The notes under the pieces were generated by a model that saw nothing but the letters and a program-made list of their open reading frames with translations, did not search any database and had not been told where the DNA came from. DNA of 64,000 nucleotides, from positions 124,001-188,000 of the forward strand of contig NZ_BSNN01000008.1 in the NCBI RefSeq assembly GCF_030160015.1, read 5' to 3'. Position numbers and translations under genes: made by a program. Each line of letters opens with the position of its first letter. The first letter of the stretch is position 1. The stretch is from Amylibacter marinus (GTDB taxonomy: Bacteria > Pseudomonadota > Alphaproteobacteria > Rhodobacterales > Rhodobacteraceae). Positions 47,269-56,085 of the stretch are shown here, one piece after another.

Positions 47269-47886
47269 TTACCCCCTGACATAGGGGCCATTGGTGTTCC
47301 CAAAGTAGCTTCGGTTTTCAAAGTCAAATTCCCTAGCATATTTCACCATAAAATGCGCAAGGAATGTATTTATGCTGATCCTGATACGCGGGTCGGTCTC
47401 CATGAAATCATAGGGGCTATCAAGCGTTTTCCGCATCAACTCAGACCACCGTTGCGCGCCCTTGTCATTCATCAGTTGCAGCGCATTATGGGTGTGGTGG
47501 AGGCTGAGTCGATACTCAGCGCCATGATAAAATGGGCCACCGCCCATTACATCAATCCACATGGCCGCTTGGGTATTTACATGATGATACATCGGGCCGA
47601 CATTTTCAAAAACAGATGTAAACCACGCCTCATCCTGATACACTCGCGTATAAAAATCTCTGACAATGCGTACAATCGGGCGCTTGCCCAAAATCGAATA
47701 TAGTTGCCAAAATTGAATAGGTTCATCGGGGTCATCGGGCGCAGTCAGCGAAACAACCTCTGCGATGCTATCGGCGTTTTGGGGTAATATCCCCCTCTCT
47801 ATCGCGGATTTGATATAATCTTTCTGGCTCTTTTCGCTCATATACCCATGACTGGTCGCATAGCGCGCGAGGCTGGTTGTTGTCAT
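47269..47886 (-). CDS. Globin family protein (truncated-haemoglobin-like)
   Basis: A 205-residue protein whose core, FWQLYSILGKRPIVRIVRDF and the following helices to about residue 190, resembles bacterial truncated haemoglobins. YHGAEYRLSLHHTHNALQL contains the probable proximal His. Residues 1-55 are an N-terminal extension of unknown role. Likely a haem protein in oxygen or nitric oxide chemistry. It is convergent with the DUF442 gene. The family assignment is by pattern only. Confidence 0.65.
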   Translation of the reverse strand: MTTTSLARYATSHGYMSEKSQKDYIKSAIERGILPQNADSIAEVVSLTAPDDPDEPIQFWQLYSILGKRPIVRIVRDFYTRVYQDEAWFTSVFENVGPMYHHVNTQAAMWIDVMGGGPFYHGAEYRLSLHHTHNALQLMNDKGAQRWSELMRKTLDSPYDFMETDPRIRISINTFLAHFMVKYAREFDFENRSYFGNTNGPYVRG

Positions 47887-47973
47887 TGCATTCCTCTTTC
47901 ACGCCCTTGATCTAGCGCGGCCGGATTACTGCCCCCCATTATGCGCCAGCAAGCAGACTTGGAGGGCGCGCCG

Positions 47974-48954
47974 CTAGCCCAGACGTGCACGGTCATGGGG
48001 GCTGGTAAAATCAACAAATGGGCCCTTGGGGATGATCCGCGTAGGGTTTACACTGTTTTGGCTGGCGTAGTAATGGTTTTTGATGTGTTCCATATTGACG
48101 GTCTCGGCGATGCCTGGCTGTTGGTACAAATCCCGCAGATACCCCGATAGATTGGCGTAGTCTGAAATCCGACGGATATTACATTTAAAGTGTGCCACAT
48201 ATACGGCATCAAACCGTACGAGTGTGGTAAACAGGCGCCAATCGGCCTCGGTGATTACGTTTCCGCACAAATAGCGCTGACGCTCCAGGCGTTGGTCCAA
48301 CCAATCAATCGTTGCAAACAGAGGGGCCACGGCCTCGTCATAGGCCTCTTGGGTGGTCGCAAAACCCGCCTTATAAACGCCGTTGTTTACCGTGTCATAA
48401 ATACGCTCGTTTAGCGTATCAATTTCCCCACGTAGAGGCTCTGGATAGAAATCACCGGGCTTGGCGCCGATGCCATCAAAGGCGGAATTGAACATGCGAA
48501 TAATTTCGGGCGATTCATTAGATACGATTGTCTGGGTTTTCTTATCCCACAGCACAGGCACAGTTACGCGGCCAGAATAATCCTGCGCTGCGGCGGTATA
48601 GATCTCGTACATATACCGCGCGTTGTGAATGGGGTCATCGATGACGCCATCCCCTGCCTGAAACGTCCAGCCGTTTTCGGCCATGTACCAATGCACAACA
48701 GAGATCGGGACCATCTTTTCCAGGCCCTTTAGCGCCCTAAATATAAGGGTTCGATGCGCCCACGGACAGGCCAGAGACACATAAAGATGATAGCGATCCG
48801 GCTCTGCCATAAACCCTGCATCACCACCCGGCCCTGCAGAACCATCAGCGGTAATCCAGTTCCTAAACTGCGGGGCCTTTCGTATAAATCGCCCCCCCGT
48901 TTCCGATGTATCATACCATTGATCTACCCAACGACCGTCTTGTAGCAATCCCAT
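47974..48954 (-). CDS. Glutathionyl-hydroquinone reductase (YqjG/ECM4 family)
   Basis: A 326-residue glutathione transferase of the Xi class. The active-site Cys is in LACPWAHRTLIFRALKGLE, followed by VPVLWDKKTQTIVSNESPEIIRM and the C-terminal helical domain (TEADWRLFTTLVRFDAVYVAHFKCN). These enzymes reduce glutathionyl-hydroquinones with glutathione. It is a single gene; 48955-49234 holds nothing I can support. Confidence 0.94.
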   Translation of the reverse strand: MGLLQDGRWVDQWYDTSETGGRFIRKAPQFRNWITADGSAGPGGDAGFMAEPDRYHLYVSLACPWAHRTLIFRALKGLEKMVPISVVHWYMAENGWTFQAGDGVIDDPIHNARYMYEIYTAAAQDYSGRVTVPVLWDKKTQTIVSNESPEIIRMFNSAFDGIGAKPGDFYPEPLRGEIDTLNERIYDTVNNGVYKAGFATTQEAYDEAVAPLFATIDWLDQRLERQRYLCGNVITEADWRLFTTLVRFDAVYVAHFKCNIRRISDYANLSGYLRDLYQQPGIAETVNMEHIKNHYYASQNSVNPTRIIPKGPFVDFTSPHDRARLG

Positions 48955-49234
48955 ATTCTATACCTCTGTTAAGCGCACCCCCAAGTGGCGCCGCCCCACC
49001 AGCGTAGGCAAGAAATTCGGTTGCGGCAATGATATAAACACCGCCGCACCACCGTCGACCTATCCTCAGAACCACCTACAAAGCCATACTAGCGATATAG
49101 CCCTCGCTCAGGCACAAGCGTATCCAGACATGCCCTTGGCAGTTTTTTAGGCTTTACTGTGTTGATCCGCAGCTGAAAAACCACGCTCAAGACGGCCCGA
49201 GCCTCCATCTCTCTGCGTTAATGGCGTATCATGA

Positions 49235-50445
49235 TTATGCGGCTTCCTCGGCGCGGCGCCACATTGGGAAAGGATCAGGGTAATCGGGCAAATCGTCTGG
49301 GCCAGCGGCCGCCAATGCAGGCACCAAACACCCATCAAGGCGCGCCCTTAGCGCAGGCCAATCTATGCCCGCCCCAATGAACACCAGCTCTTGGCGGCGA
49401 TCCCCCAAGGCTCTTGCCAATGGGTCTGCATATAATCCCGCACACCCTCGTGATCTGGCCAGCTTTCTTTGGGTACCGATGCCCACCACGTACCCAGCGG
49501 CGTGATGCTGGACAATGCCCCAGCAAGGGAAAATTCCGCCACCCAGCCCGGTCTGGTAGAAATCCAGAAATGCCCCTTGGCGCGAATTACGCCAGATAAT
49601 TCTCCATTTAATGCATCCATGATCTTTGCAGGTACAAAGGGGCGACGCGCCCGATAAACGAAGGACGCGACGCCGTATTCCTCGGTCTCTGGGGTATGAT
49701 CCGCAAACCCATAAAGCTCTTTAGCCCACATCGGGTGTTCCTGCACCTTTTCAAAATTAAATAGCCCCGTATCAAGGATTTCTTGCACAGGCACATCCGA
49801 ATGATCGGTCTCGATAATTTTGGCATCGGCATTCAGGCTGCGAATGATCTTGCGCGCTGCATCCACGCGCTGCGGCCCCGCATCCGTCACCTTGTTCAGC
49901 ACAACAACATCCGCAAATTCAATCTGATCAGTCAACAAATGCACCAATGTGCGCTCGTCCCCCTCGCCCAGTGTTTCGCCGCGATCCTGTAGGAAATCAT
50001 GGCTGGCAAAATCAGTCAGTAGGTTCACGGCATCCACAACCGTAACCATGGTGTCCAGACGCGAAACATCCGATAAGCTCTGGCCCGTCTCATCACGAAA
50101 ATCAAACGTGGCGGCCACGGGCAATGGCTCGGAAATACCAGTGGATTCGATCAGCAGATAATCAAAGCGCCCCTCAGCGGCTAGGCGGCGCACCTCTTCC
50201 AGCAAATCGTCCCGCAGAGTACAACAGATGCACCCGTTCGACATTTCAACCAATGTCTCGTCTGTGCGGCTTAGCTCGGTGTCGGCACGCACCAAATCAG
50301 CATCAATATTGACCTCTGACATATCATTTACAATCACAGCCACCCTGCGGCCCTCGCGATTGTTTAGGACGCGATTTAATAGGGTTGTCTTTCCAGCTCC
50401 TAAAAAACCAGAAAGAACCGTGACGGGAAGGCGGATTTCAGACAT
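49235..50445 (-). pseudogene. CobW/COG0523 metallochaperone GTPase with C-terminal frameshift
   Basis: A G3E GTPase: Walker [16 protein letters not shown], metal motif GCICCTLR, and the CobW C-terminal domain. Family members insert or traffic zinc or cobalt. The reading frame from ATG 50445 (TGGAG upstream) breaks near 49407: after EPW the natural continuation [20 protein letters not shown] lies in another frame and ends at 49235. Adding one G to the run of five G there would restore the frame. As read, the protein ends at 49363 with 15 foreign residues. This is either a sequencing error in a homopolymer or a mild truncation. Confidence 0.8.
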
Positions 50446-50548
50446 AATATCTCCAGTTGTCAGCGAACACATCACGAAACTTAAATAGTTACGAGAATAA
50501 TGCAACAGCAAATGTTACGTATGAATTCCCATTGAAGGATCTACCCCG

Positions 50549-50968
50549 ATGAAACGCAACTCTCGCCTGTCACTGGCCCTGCACACCCTGGGCCATATGG
50601 CCGTAAATCCACGAAAAATGCGCACATCGGCCGAAATCGCCGAACATGCCGGCACCAACCCCGTGGTGGTACGCCGCGTCCTTGGAAAATTACGCCAAGC
50701 AGGCCTGCTGATCTCCGAGAAAGGCCACGCTGGCGGTTGGCAGTTGGCCCGTGAACCACAGGAAATCACGTTGGCGGATATCTACTTGGCGTTAGACGAG
50801 AGCCTGATCGCCACTGGGCGTACAGAGGAACCCTCGCGCTGTTCTGTGGAACATGCCCTACATCAAAAGGTCGCATCAGTGATGGCTGATATTGAGAAAA
50901 GCCTGATCGAGAGACTAGCCAGCACCACAATCGCCGAGGTCGGGGGCGCAGAGTCCGGCCACCTTTAG
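50549..50968 (+). CDS. Rrf2 family transcriptional regulator
   Basis: A 139-residue Rrf2-type winged-helix protein: MRTSAEIAEHAGTNPVVVRR as helix-turn-helix and LISEKGHAGGWQLAREPQEITLADIY as wing and linker. Only one Cys (RCSVEHAL) is present, so it is not the iron-sulfur IscR type; it resembles the YwnA subgroup. It is divergent from the CobW gene 103 bases away and may regulate it. Confidence 0.9.
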   Translation: MKRNSRLSLALHTLGHMAVNPRKMRTSAEIAEHAGTNPVVVRRVLGKLRQAGLLISEKGHAGGWQLAREPQEITLADIYLALDESLIATGRTEEPSRCSVEHALHQKVASVMADIEKSLIERLASTTIAEVGGAESGHL

Positions 50969-51371
50969 GCCTGCGCTGCCCTATGGGCAATCGACCCTAA
51001 ATTGCCTGTGCCACCCGCATTGGCCTGCATCAAATAGCGGGGGGGGTCGCGCGTTCCTGCTAGGGGAAACAGCCCCGCCTCGGTGCTGGCCGCCCCCTTG
51101 CGATCCAGCCAGCCACCCTTGTGACGCGCCAACAGGTTGGGCGGCACATCCACGATCAGTTCTAGTTTCTCGTGCAGGGCCTTTGCGGCGCGCTTTGCGA
51201 TAATCTGGCCGTTAATACCCTCCTAGAGGACTGCGTGATCCGTTATACCTCACAGAAATGATTGCCCCCGCCAATGGTGCCCAAGGACTGTGGAAACGCA
51301 TCAGAAGTATAAAAAGTGGTGATGGCCGCGCAACGATCCGACGCAGATCCATCTAAGATAGAATTGCCCAT
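50965..51371 (-). pseudogene. Remnant of a second rtcB-like gene (release-factor-H-coupled RctB type)
   Basis: Minus-strand fragments keep two RtcB landmarks in order. At 51371 to about 51240 a frame reads ATTFYTSDAF..SLGTIGGGNHFCEV then stops; GTxGGGNHF is a hallmark of RtcB. From about 51217 to 50965 a second frame reads LLARHKGGWLDRKGAAS, LFPLAGTRDPPRYL, ending in a damaged SIAHRAAQA where RtcB has SLAHGAGR. Start, N-terminus and the intervening part are gone and stops interrupt it. It lies just downstream of rtcR on the same strand. Assignment to the RctB subgroup is by memory of motifs. Confidence 0.6.
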
Positions 51372-51606
51372 AGAGTATTCCTAATTTTAAATTTTGGAAA
51401 TCTGACCTGTGGTCAGCATAGATGATCCAAGAGGAAGGCGTCTCGCCCTAGGCTTGGATCCACCCGTTCAGGGCATGAAACAAAATAGTCATATAAATGC
51501 CCCTTCGATTGAGCGTTAAAATCAGGTCACACGACCAGCAAGGGCCGCGTCATAGGCTCATAGCCCCCGCCTGATCAACACACCCGACACCAATGCCGCT
51601 ACTGTT

Positions 51607-53178
51607 CTATTCGGTCACGCTTGTCCAGCTTAGGTCAAACTTGTTTAGGTATTTCTTTAACCGGTCTGCATCGTTTTTGCTCTTCTTTTGCACACGTGAT
51701 GCGCCAAACAGACGCCGCCCAGCCGCGCTTAGGCTTTCGCTTTCGCGACAGGCACGAATTACATGGGCCAGCTGCACGCGATCGAACTCATCGACATCGC
51801 TGATAGATCCGCCCATGACATCCGCCAATAGCTTGGTGTCCGCGTTCTCGGCAGTATTTTCCCACTGTTGGCTTAGCGTTTCGATCTCGCGCTCGACCAT
51901 TGCCAATGTAATGCGCCCGCGCGGCGCCAATGTGCACATGCGTTGCATTGATGCGCTTAGATCGCGAAAATTACCTGCCCAATGGGTGGCGGGATTGGTT
52001 GCAAATTGTGAATACCGCTTGGCCGCATCCGCATTAAAGCTGAACCGCATACCCAATAATTTTTCGACACGGGCCAGTTCAAAATCCAAATTTGGCTGAA
52101 TATCTTCGGGGCGCTGGCGTAATGAAGGCAGATGAAATGTCCACAGATTAAGCCGCGCAAACAGATCGGGGCGAAATTTCCCTTGCGCCACCAGCTGGGC
52201 CAAATCCCTGCTGGCCCCAGCGATCAAATGAAAGCGGCTGGTCACTTCGTAATCAGATCCCAGCGGAAAGTATTTGCCACTTTCGACCGCGTGTAAAATA
52301 ATCGCCTGCTCATCCAAGCCCAGCTCGTCGATTTCATCCAAGAACAGGATGCCGCCATTGGCCTCTTGCAAAAGCCCGCCGCGCTCTGATTGCGTGCCCA
52401 TCGCGCCGCGCCGATGGCCAAACAACGTCGACATCGCCCGTTCGCCCTTTAGAGTGGAGCAGTTCACATGCACCAAACGCCCTTTTACACGGCGGCGCTG
52501 TAGTTTTAGCTCGTAGAGGCGCGATGCCAGCTCTGATTTTCCCGTGCCCGTAGGGCCCAGCAACAACAAAGGCGCATCCGAGGTGGTGGCCACCAGTTCC
52601 ATGCGTTCGATCAAGGCATTGAAATCACTGCTTCGCGTTTCAATCCCGCCCTTTAGCAGGGTGTTATATTCTTGGTGGACCAGATCAAAGCGTTTTTGCA
52701 GTGCATTATATTTGGAAAGATCAAGATCAACGACCTGAAAAGATCCCGCAGTGTCATCACCCTCGCGTGGTGGGCTGGTTTGAATCAATTTGGCAGGGAT
52801 ATGGCGCGACTCGGTTAGCAGGAACCAACAAATTTGCGCCACATGCGTACCCGTGGTCAGATGCACATGATAATTCTCGCGTTCGTCATCAAACCCATAG
52901 TCGCGTGCAAAATCAAACAAGGCCCCATACATCTCTTCGAAATCCCATGGGTCTTGGAAATTAATTTCCTGTAGCAAAACCTCGGTTTCTGGGCTGATGG
53001 CTGTGATGCCCTGTTTTACGTCATGGGCCAGACGACGATACCGCATATCATGGATCAGCTCGAAACGCGCCACAGGGAAATCTGCATGCTGACACAGCTG
53101 TATCGATGGGCGCCATTTGCGTTTGCGGCCCATATCCAATTGCGTGCCAAGGAATCCAATCACAACGTTTTTCTTCAT
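51607..53178 (-). CDS. rtcR: RNA-repair operon regulator RtcR (CARF - AAA+ activator)
   Basis: A 523-residue activator: CARF-type sensor domain (residues about 1-180, FLGTQLDMGRKRKWRPS, YHVHLTTGTHVAQICWFLL), AAA+ domain with Walker A GPTGTGKS at 208-215 and Walker B LFLDEIDEL, and a C-terminal helix-turn-helix (SLSAAGRRLFGASRVQKKSK). In Salmonella RtcR CARF binds 5' tRNA halves ending in cyclic phosphate and switches on rtcBA with sigma-54. Here the GAFTGA loop that contacts sigma-54 reads GAMGTQ (258-263). It is divergent from the stub, the tRNA-like RNA and rtcB. Confidence 0.93.
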   Translation of the reverse strand: MKKNVVIGFLGTQLDMGRKRKWRPSIQLCQHADFPVARFELIHDMRYRRLAHDVKQGITAISPETEVLLQEINFQDPWDFEEMYGALFDFARDYGFDDERENYHVHLTTGTHVAQICWFLLTESRHIPAKLIQTSPPREGDDTAGSFQVVDLDLSKYNALQKRFDLVHQEYNTLLKGGIETRSSDFNALIERMELVATTSDAPLLLLGPTGTGKSELASRLYELKLQRRRVKGRLVHVNCSTLKGERAMSTLFGHRRGAMGTQSERGGLLQEANGGILFLDEIDELGLDEQAIILHAVESGKYFPLGSDYEVTSRFHLIAGASRDLAQLVAQGKFRPDLFARLNLWTFHLPSLRQRPEDIQPNLDFELARVEKLLGMRFSFNADAAKRYSQFATNPATHWAGNFRDLSASMQRMCTLAPRGRITLAMVEREIETLSQQWENTAENADTKLLADVMGGSISDVDEFDRVQLAHVIRACRESESLSAAGRRLFGASRVQKKSKNDADRLKKYLNKFDLSWTSVTE

Positions 53179-53350
53179 ATCTTATCTTAAATTATAAACT
53201 CGTATAAATTTCAATAGCTATATTCTTAGAGAAACCTCTCATTCCTAATTTTACTCAACAAAACCAACCAGTTACGCATTTTGTTATTTTCCTTCCTGCC
53301 TGACCTCTTTTCCACCAAACAAGTAGAAAGAAACAGAAAGGACGAAAGCA

Positions 53351-53443
53351 ATGGCAAATACATCTCTATTCGCATCATACAAAGGGCCACAGCGCCTGCC
53401 CATAACAGCCCAAAAAGCGTCTTGCGAAACCCTGTCCCTCTGA
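53351..53443 (+). pseudogene. Truncated start of a Ro60-like TROVE-domain gene (rsr remnant), putative
   Basis: A 30-codon frame starting at ATG 53351 with a strong AAAGGA site 9 bases upstream reads MANTSLFASYKGPQRLP and stops at 53443. The opening resembles bacterial TROVE (Ro60/Rsr) proteins, which often begin with M-A-N-K-S-L-F. The rest of a roughly 500-residue Ro protein is absent. In many bacteria the order is rsr, Y RNA, rtcB, and here a tRNA-like RNA and rtcB do follow. It could instead be a short leader peptide. Confidence 0.4.
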
Positions 53444-53485
53444 CCTGAAATTAATGAAATAAGGAAACATTTCTTGGCGAATGCC

Positions 53486-53579
53486 GATGGAACTACATCT
53501 GATATGTCGTTGTCGCGGGTTCGATTCCCGCTCTTGTAAATGCAGGATAGCTCAGTTGGTAGAGCGCGCCCGTTTCATC
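53486..53579 (+). ncRNA. Circularly permuted tRNA-like RNA (YrlA/Y RNA-like) upstream of rtcB
   Basis: Elements in order: terminal stem GATGGAAC (53486-53493) pairing with GTTTCATC (53572-53579); a small hairpin ACAT-CTGAT-ATGT; T arm GCGGG-TTCGATT-CCCGC (53515-53531); acceptor 3' strand TCTTGTA (53532-53538); a 2-base AA loop; acceptor 5' strand TGCAGGA (53541-53547), pairing in all seven positions; D arm GCTC-AGTTGGTA-GAGC (53550-53565). So the tRNA elbow and acceptor stem are complete but the 3' half precedes the 5' half, the acceptor is closed, there is no CCA and no anticodon loop. This is the topology of YrlA-type Y RNAs. Confidence 0.8.
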
Positions 53580-53580
53580 C

Positions 53581-53598
53581 CCTTGTCGTCAAGGTTTT
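53581..53598 (+). terminator. Small hairpin with T run after the tRNA-like RNA
   Basis: CCTTG-TCGT-CAAGG followed by TTTT, between the tRNA-like element and the rtcB ribosome-binding site. It may terminate or mark the 3' end of the RNA while allowing read-through to rtcB. Confidence 0.45.
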
Positions 53599-53613
53599 AC
53601 AAAGGATAAAATT

Positions 53614-55029
53614 ATGACTGATACACAAACAGAAATCACATCCGAGCTTTTGAAATCTTGGGGGCATACCCCAAGCCCTGCTTTTGGCAAGGCCTTGGCC
53701 GAGGGTCAGGCGGCTTTGACTGCGGGCTACGACCTAGAACAAATCCGCGCAAAACTGCAGCGCCTTGTCCCGCCCCCTGCGCTGCCTACACTGCCGTTAC
53801 ACGGGGTTGGCGAAATCCCTTTTCACGTGAACATTGATGCTCAGGATGCGGACGAGGTGAAGAACGTAGAGGATGTGAAAAACACCATGACTATGGTGAT
53901 GCGCACGCCAACGGTTGTCTCTGGCGCAATCATGCCCGATGCCTGCCCCGCAGGCCCTATCGGCACCATCCCAGTGGGCGGCGTTGTTGCCGCGCGAAAC
54001 GCGCTTCACCCGGGCATGCATTCTGCGGATATTTGTTGCTCTGTTATGTTGTCCAACCTTGGCGATGCAGACCCAAAGGCCGTGCTAGATGCCGCGCAAT
54101 CCATAACTCATTTCGGCCCAGGTGGGCGCAAGCAGGGCCAGCGCTTCACCGTCAGCCAAAAGCTGATCGATGCCTTTGCGGCCAACCCTTTTCTAAACAG
54201 CCAGAAAATGCGCCGCATGATGGTTGAGCATATGGGCACCCAAGGCGACGGCAACCATTTCTTGTTCGTGGGTAAATCCCGCGCAACGGGCGATACCTGT
54301 ATGATCACCCATCACGGGTCGCGTGGGCCGGGGGCTGTTTTGTACAAGTACGGCATGGAGGTGGCGGAAAAATTCCGCAAGAAATTGTCACCCGAAACGC
54401 TGAAACAAAACGCATGGATTCCTGCGGATACACAAGAGGGGCGCGATTACTGGGATGCCCTGCAATTGATCCGCAAATGGACCAAGGTCAATCATAGCGG
54501 CCTGCACCAAGCAACGGCGGATGCCATCGGCGCAGGCGTAAAGGATCGTTTTTGGAACGAGCATAACTTCGTGTTTAAACGCGAGGATGTGTATTACCAT
54601 GGCAAGGGTGCCACCCCTGCTTGGAACGATTACGCATCCGATGCCACAGGGCTGACCTTGATCCCGCTGAATATGTCAGAACCGGTGTTGGTGGTGAGAG
54701 GCAAAGACCGCGATCACGGCCTAGGCTTCAGCCCGCACGGCGCCGGCCGCAATTATTCGCGCAGCGAGCACAAGAGGCGCAAGGTTGGCATAACGCCCGA
54801 GCAATTGCTGATGGCCGAAACCGCTGGCTTGGACATCCGGTTTCACGCGGGGCCAGTTGATGCCTCTGAATTGCCGTCCAGCTATAAATGCGCCGATACG
54901 GTGGTTGAGCAGATCAAGAAATACGATCTGGCCGAAATCACCGACTATATCGACCCATTTGGTTGCATCATGGCGGGGGATTGCCCCCCACCGTGGATGT
55001 CCAGAAAGGCCCGTAAAGGCCGCAGATAA
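53614..55029 (+). CDS. rtcB: RNA-splicing ligase RtcB
   Basis: A 471-residue RtcB of the bacterial repair type. It joins 2',3'-cyclic phosphate or 3'-phosphate RNA ends to 5'-OH ends with GTP and manganese. Key elements are HPGMHSADICCSVML (metal-binding Cys at 141/142), EHMGTQGDGNHFLFVG (metal ligands), ITHHGSRGPG, and FSPHGAGRNYSRSE with His375 as the guanylylation site. AAAGGATAAAATT precedes the ATG. It follows the tRNA-like RNA by 34 bases and is divergent from rtcR. No rtcA cyclase gene is in the window. Confidence 0.96.
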   Translation: MTDTQTEITSELLKSWGHTPSPAFGKALAEGQAALTAGYDLEQIRAKLQRLVPPPALPTLPLHGVGEIPFHVNIDAQDADEVKNVEDVKNTMTMVMRTPTVVSGAIMPDACPAGPIGTIPVGGVVAARNALHPGMHSADICCSVMLSNLGDADPKAVLDAAQSITHFGPGGRKQGQRFTVSQKLIDAFAANPFLNSQKMRRMMVEHMGTQGDGNHFLFVGKSRATGDTCMITHHGSRGPGAVLYKYGMEVAEKFRKKLSPETLKQNAWIPADTQEGRDYWDALQLIRKWTKVNHSGLHQATADAIGAGVKDRFWNEHNFVFKREDVYYHGKGATPAWNDYASDATGLTLIPLNMSEPVLVVRGKDRDHGLGFSPHGAGRNYSRSEHKRRKVGITPEQLLMAETAGLDIRFHAGPVDASELPSSYKCADTVVEQIKKYDLAEITDYIDPFGCIMAGDCPPPWMSRKARKGRR

Positions 55030-55032
55030 AAC

Positions 55033-55062
55033 ACCACCAGCGGGCCAACCGCTGGTGGTTTG
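55033..55062 (+). terminator. Terminator of rtcB
   Basis: An 11-base-pair stem ACCACCAGCGG / CCGCTGGTGGT with loop GCCAA, followed by TTTG, directly after the rtcB stop. Confidence 0.75.
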
Positions 55063-55396
55063 ATGCAAAAACATGCCCCAATCACGGCATTTTCTGCTGT
55101 CATATCTGTAGAGTTTCACAGAAATTTGCCATAGGTCGCCCCCAACAGGCCCAGAAACCCTATAAATCAATCATTGGCCGCAACCCCTATATCAACATAA
55201 CCCCGGATAACGCCACCTTGCTCAGAGCAGCCAGAAATTTACTCTTATTTAATGCGCACACCACAGCCTTTCCAGTGATCCCGATGCACCTGCATGGGGC
55301 TAGACAGGTGGGTCATGTAAATTCGAATTTGCAAAGACTGCCGCTCTCAGCTTAGCGTTGGATCTAACCCTATGTTAAGCTATCAAAGACCTTTAT
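55063..55396. other. Intergenic stretch without a supported gene
   Basis: About 330 bases between the rtcB terminator and a decayed gene. I see no gene, RNA or repeat I can support. Confidence 0.3.
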
Positions 55397-56041
55397 GTGA
55401 TTACGGCCTTGCTGTTGTCATTCACAACAGCTGCGCGCGCGGCAACCTGTGGTGTGGTTGTCTCTGATATTAGTATTGCCAATATCGAGCTGCGATCAGG
55501 CGTTAGCAATCAAGCAATCTCCAGCCTTACATTTACCAGCGCCGCTCCGTTGCTTGGCTTGGTTGGTGCTTGTATCCGCCTTGGGGCTGGCTCTGGCGGT
55601 TTTGGCACATCCAACAGCCCACGCGACCTATCCCATGGCTCGGGCCCCGGCGGCGGTAAATTAACCTATCAGCTTCGGCCAAATGGCTTCAACAGCTCGA
55701 ATGGGATCTGATCTGACCGCTTTATTGTGGTGCCCATATCACCCAAGGCACGCCATCGGACGGATCCGGGGCGTATTCCTCGATCTTCAGCGGATCAGAT
55801 GCGCTGATTGAATACGACATGAACAGCTGTTCAGATACGGGGGCGCAACACACCTTGGGGTGATCTGCCCACCAATGACGTGGGTTCAATGGTCATTGGC
55901 TGCGCCCAAACATTCAATGCCTATGGGCGCGTGCATCAAGGCCTGGCACCCGCATTCGGCTCATACGCAGACTTGGTTATTGTCACGGTCGAATATTCGG
56001 TTCGCAGGCCACCAGCTGGCACTGCGAAACCGATAGGTTGA
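55397..56041 (+). pseudogene. Decayed spore coat U (SCPU) domain protein gene
   Basis: The first frame, 55397-55711, keeps a signal-like start, the SCPU opening ATCGVVVSDISIANI and a degenerate CIRLGAGSGGF...SHGSGPGGGKLTYQL block. It then breaks. Pieces of a second SCPU domain follow in other frames, ending with MVIGCAQTFNAYGRVHQG and the closing GSYADLVIVTVEYS that is typical of this family, with stops between. SCPU proteins are secreted, chaperone-usher pilus-like subunits. No usher or chaperone gene adjoins, so this is a stranded remnant. Confidence 0.65.
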
Positions 56042-56085
56042 TATGATCAAAGGCATGGGGGCCTTGCTGATCTACCCGCAGAAAC

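Noticed and set aside
53515-53565. Two separate tRNA genes or fragments in tandem
   Set aside because: The acceptor strands pair with each other in all seven positions and the outer flanks also pair, so one permuted molecule explains the sequence better than two unrelated fragments.
53486-53579. Permuted (two-piece) tmRNA
   Set aside because: Alphaproteobacterial tmRNA is also permuted, but it lacks a normal D stem, has an alanine-type G-U at position 3-70, an encoded CCA and a tag-coding part. Here the D arm is complete, pair 3-70 is C-G, the linker is just AA and no tag follows.
53179-53613. Sigma-54 promoter before rtcB
   Set aside because: I looked for TGGCAC-N5-TTGC with GG-N10-GC spacing and found no acceptable match, including near the TGGC at 53352.
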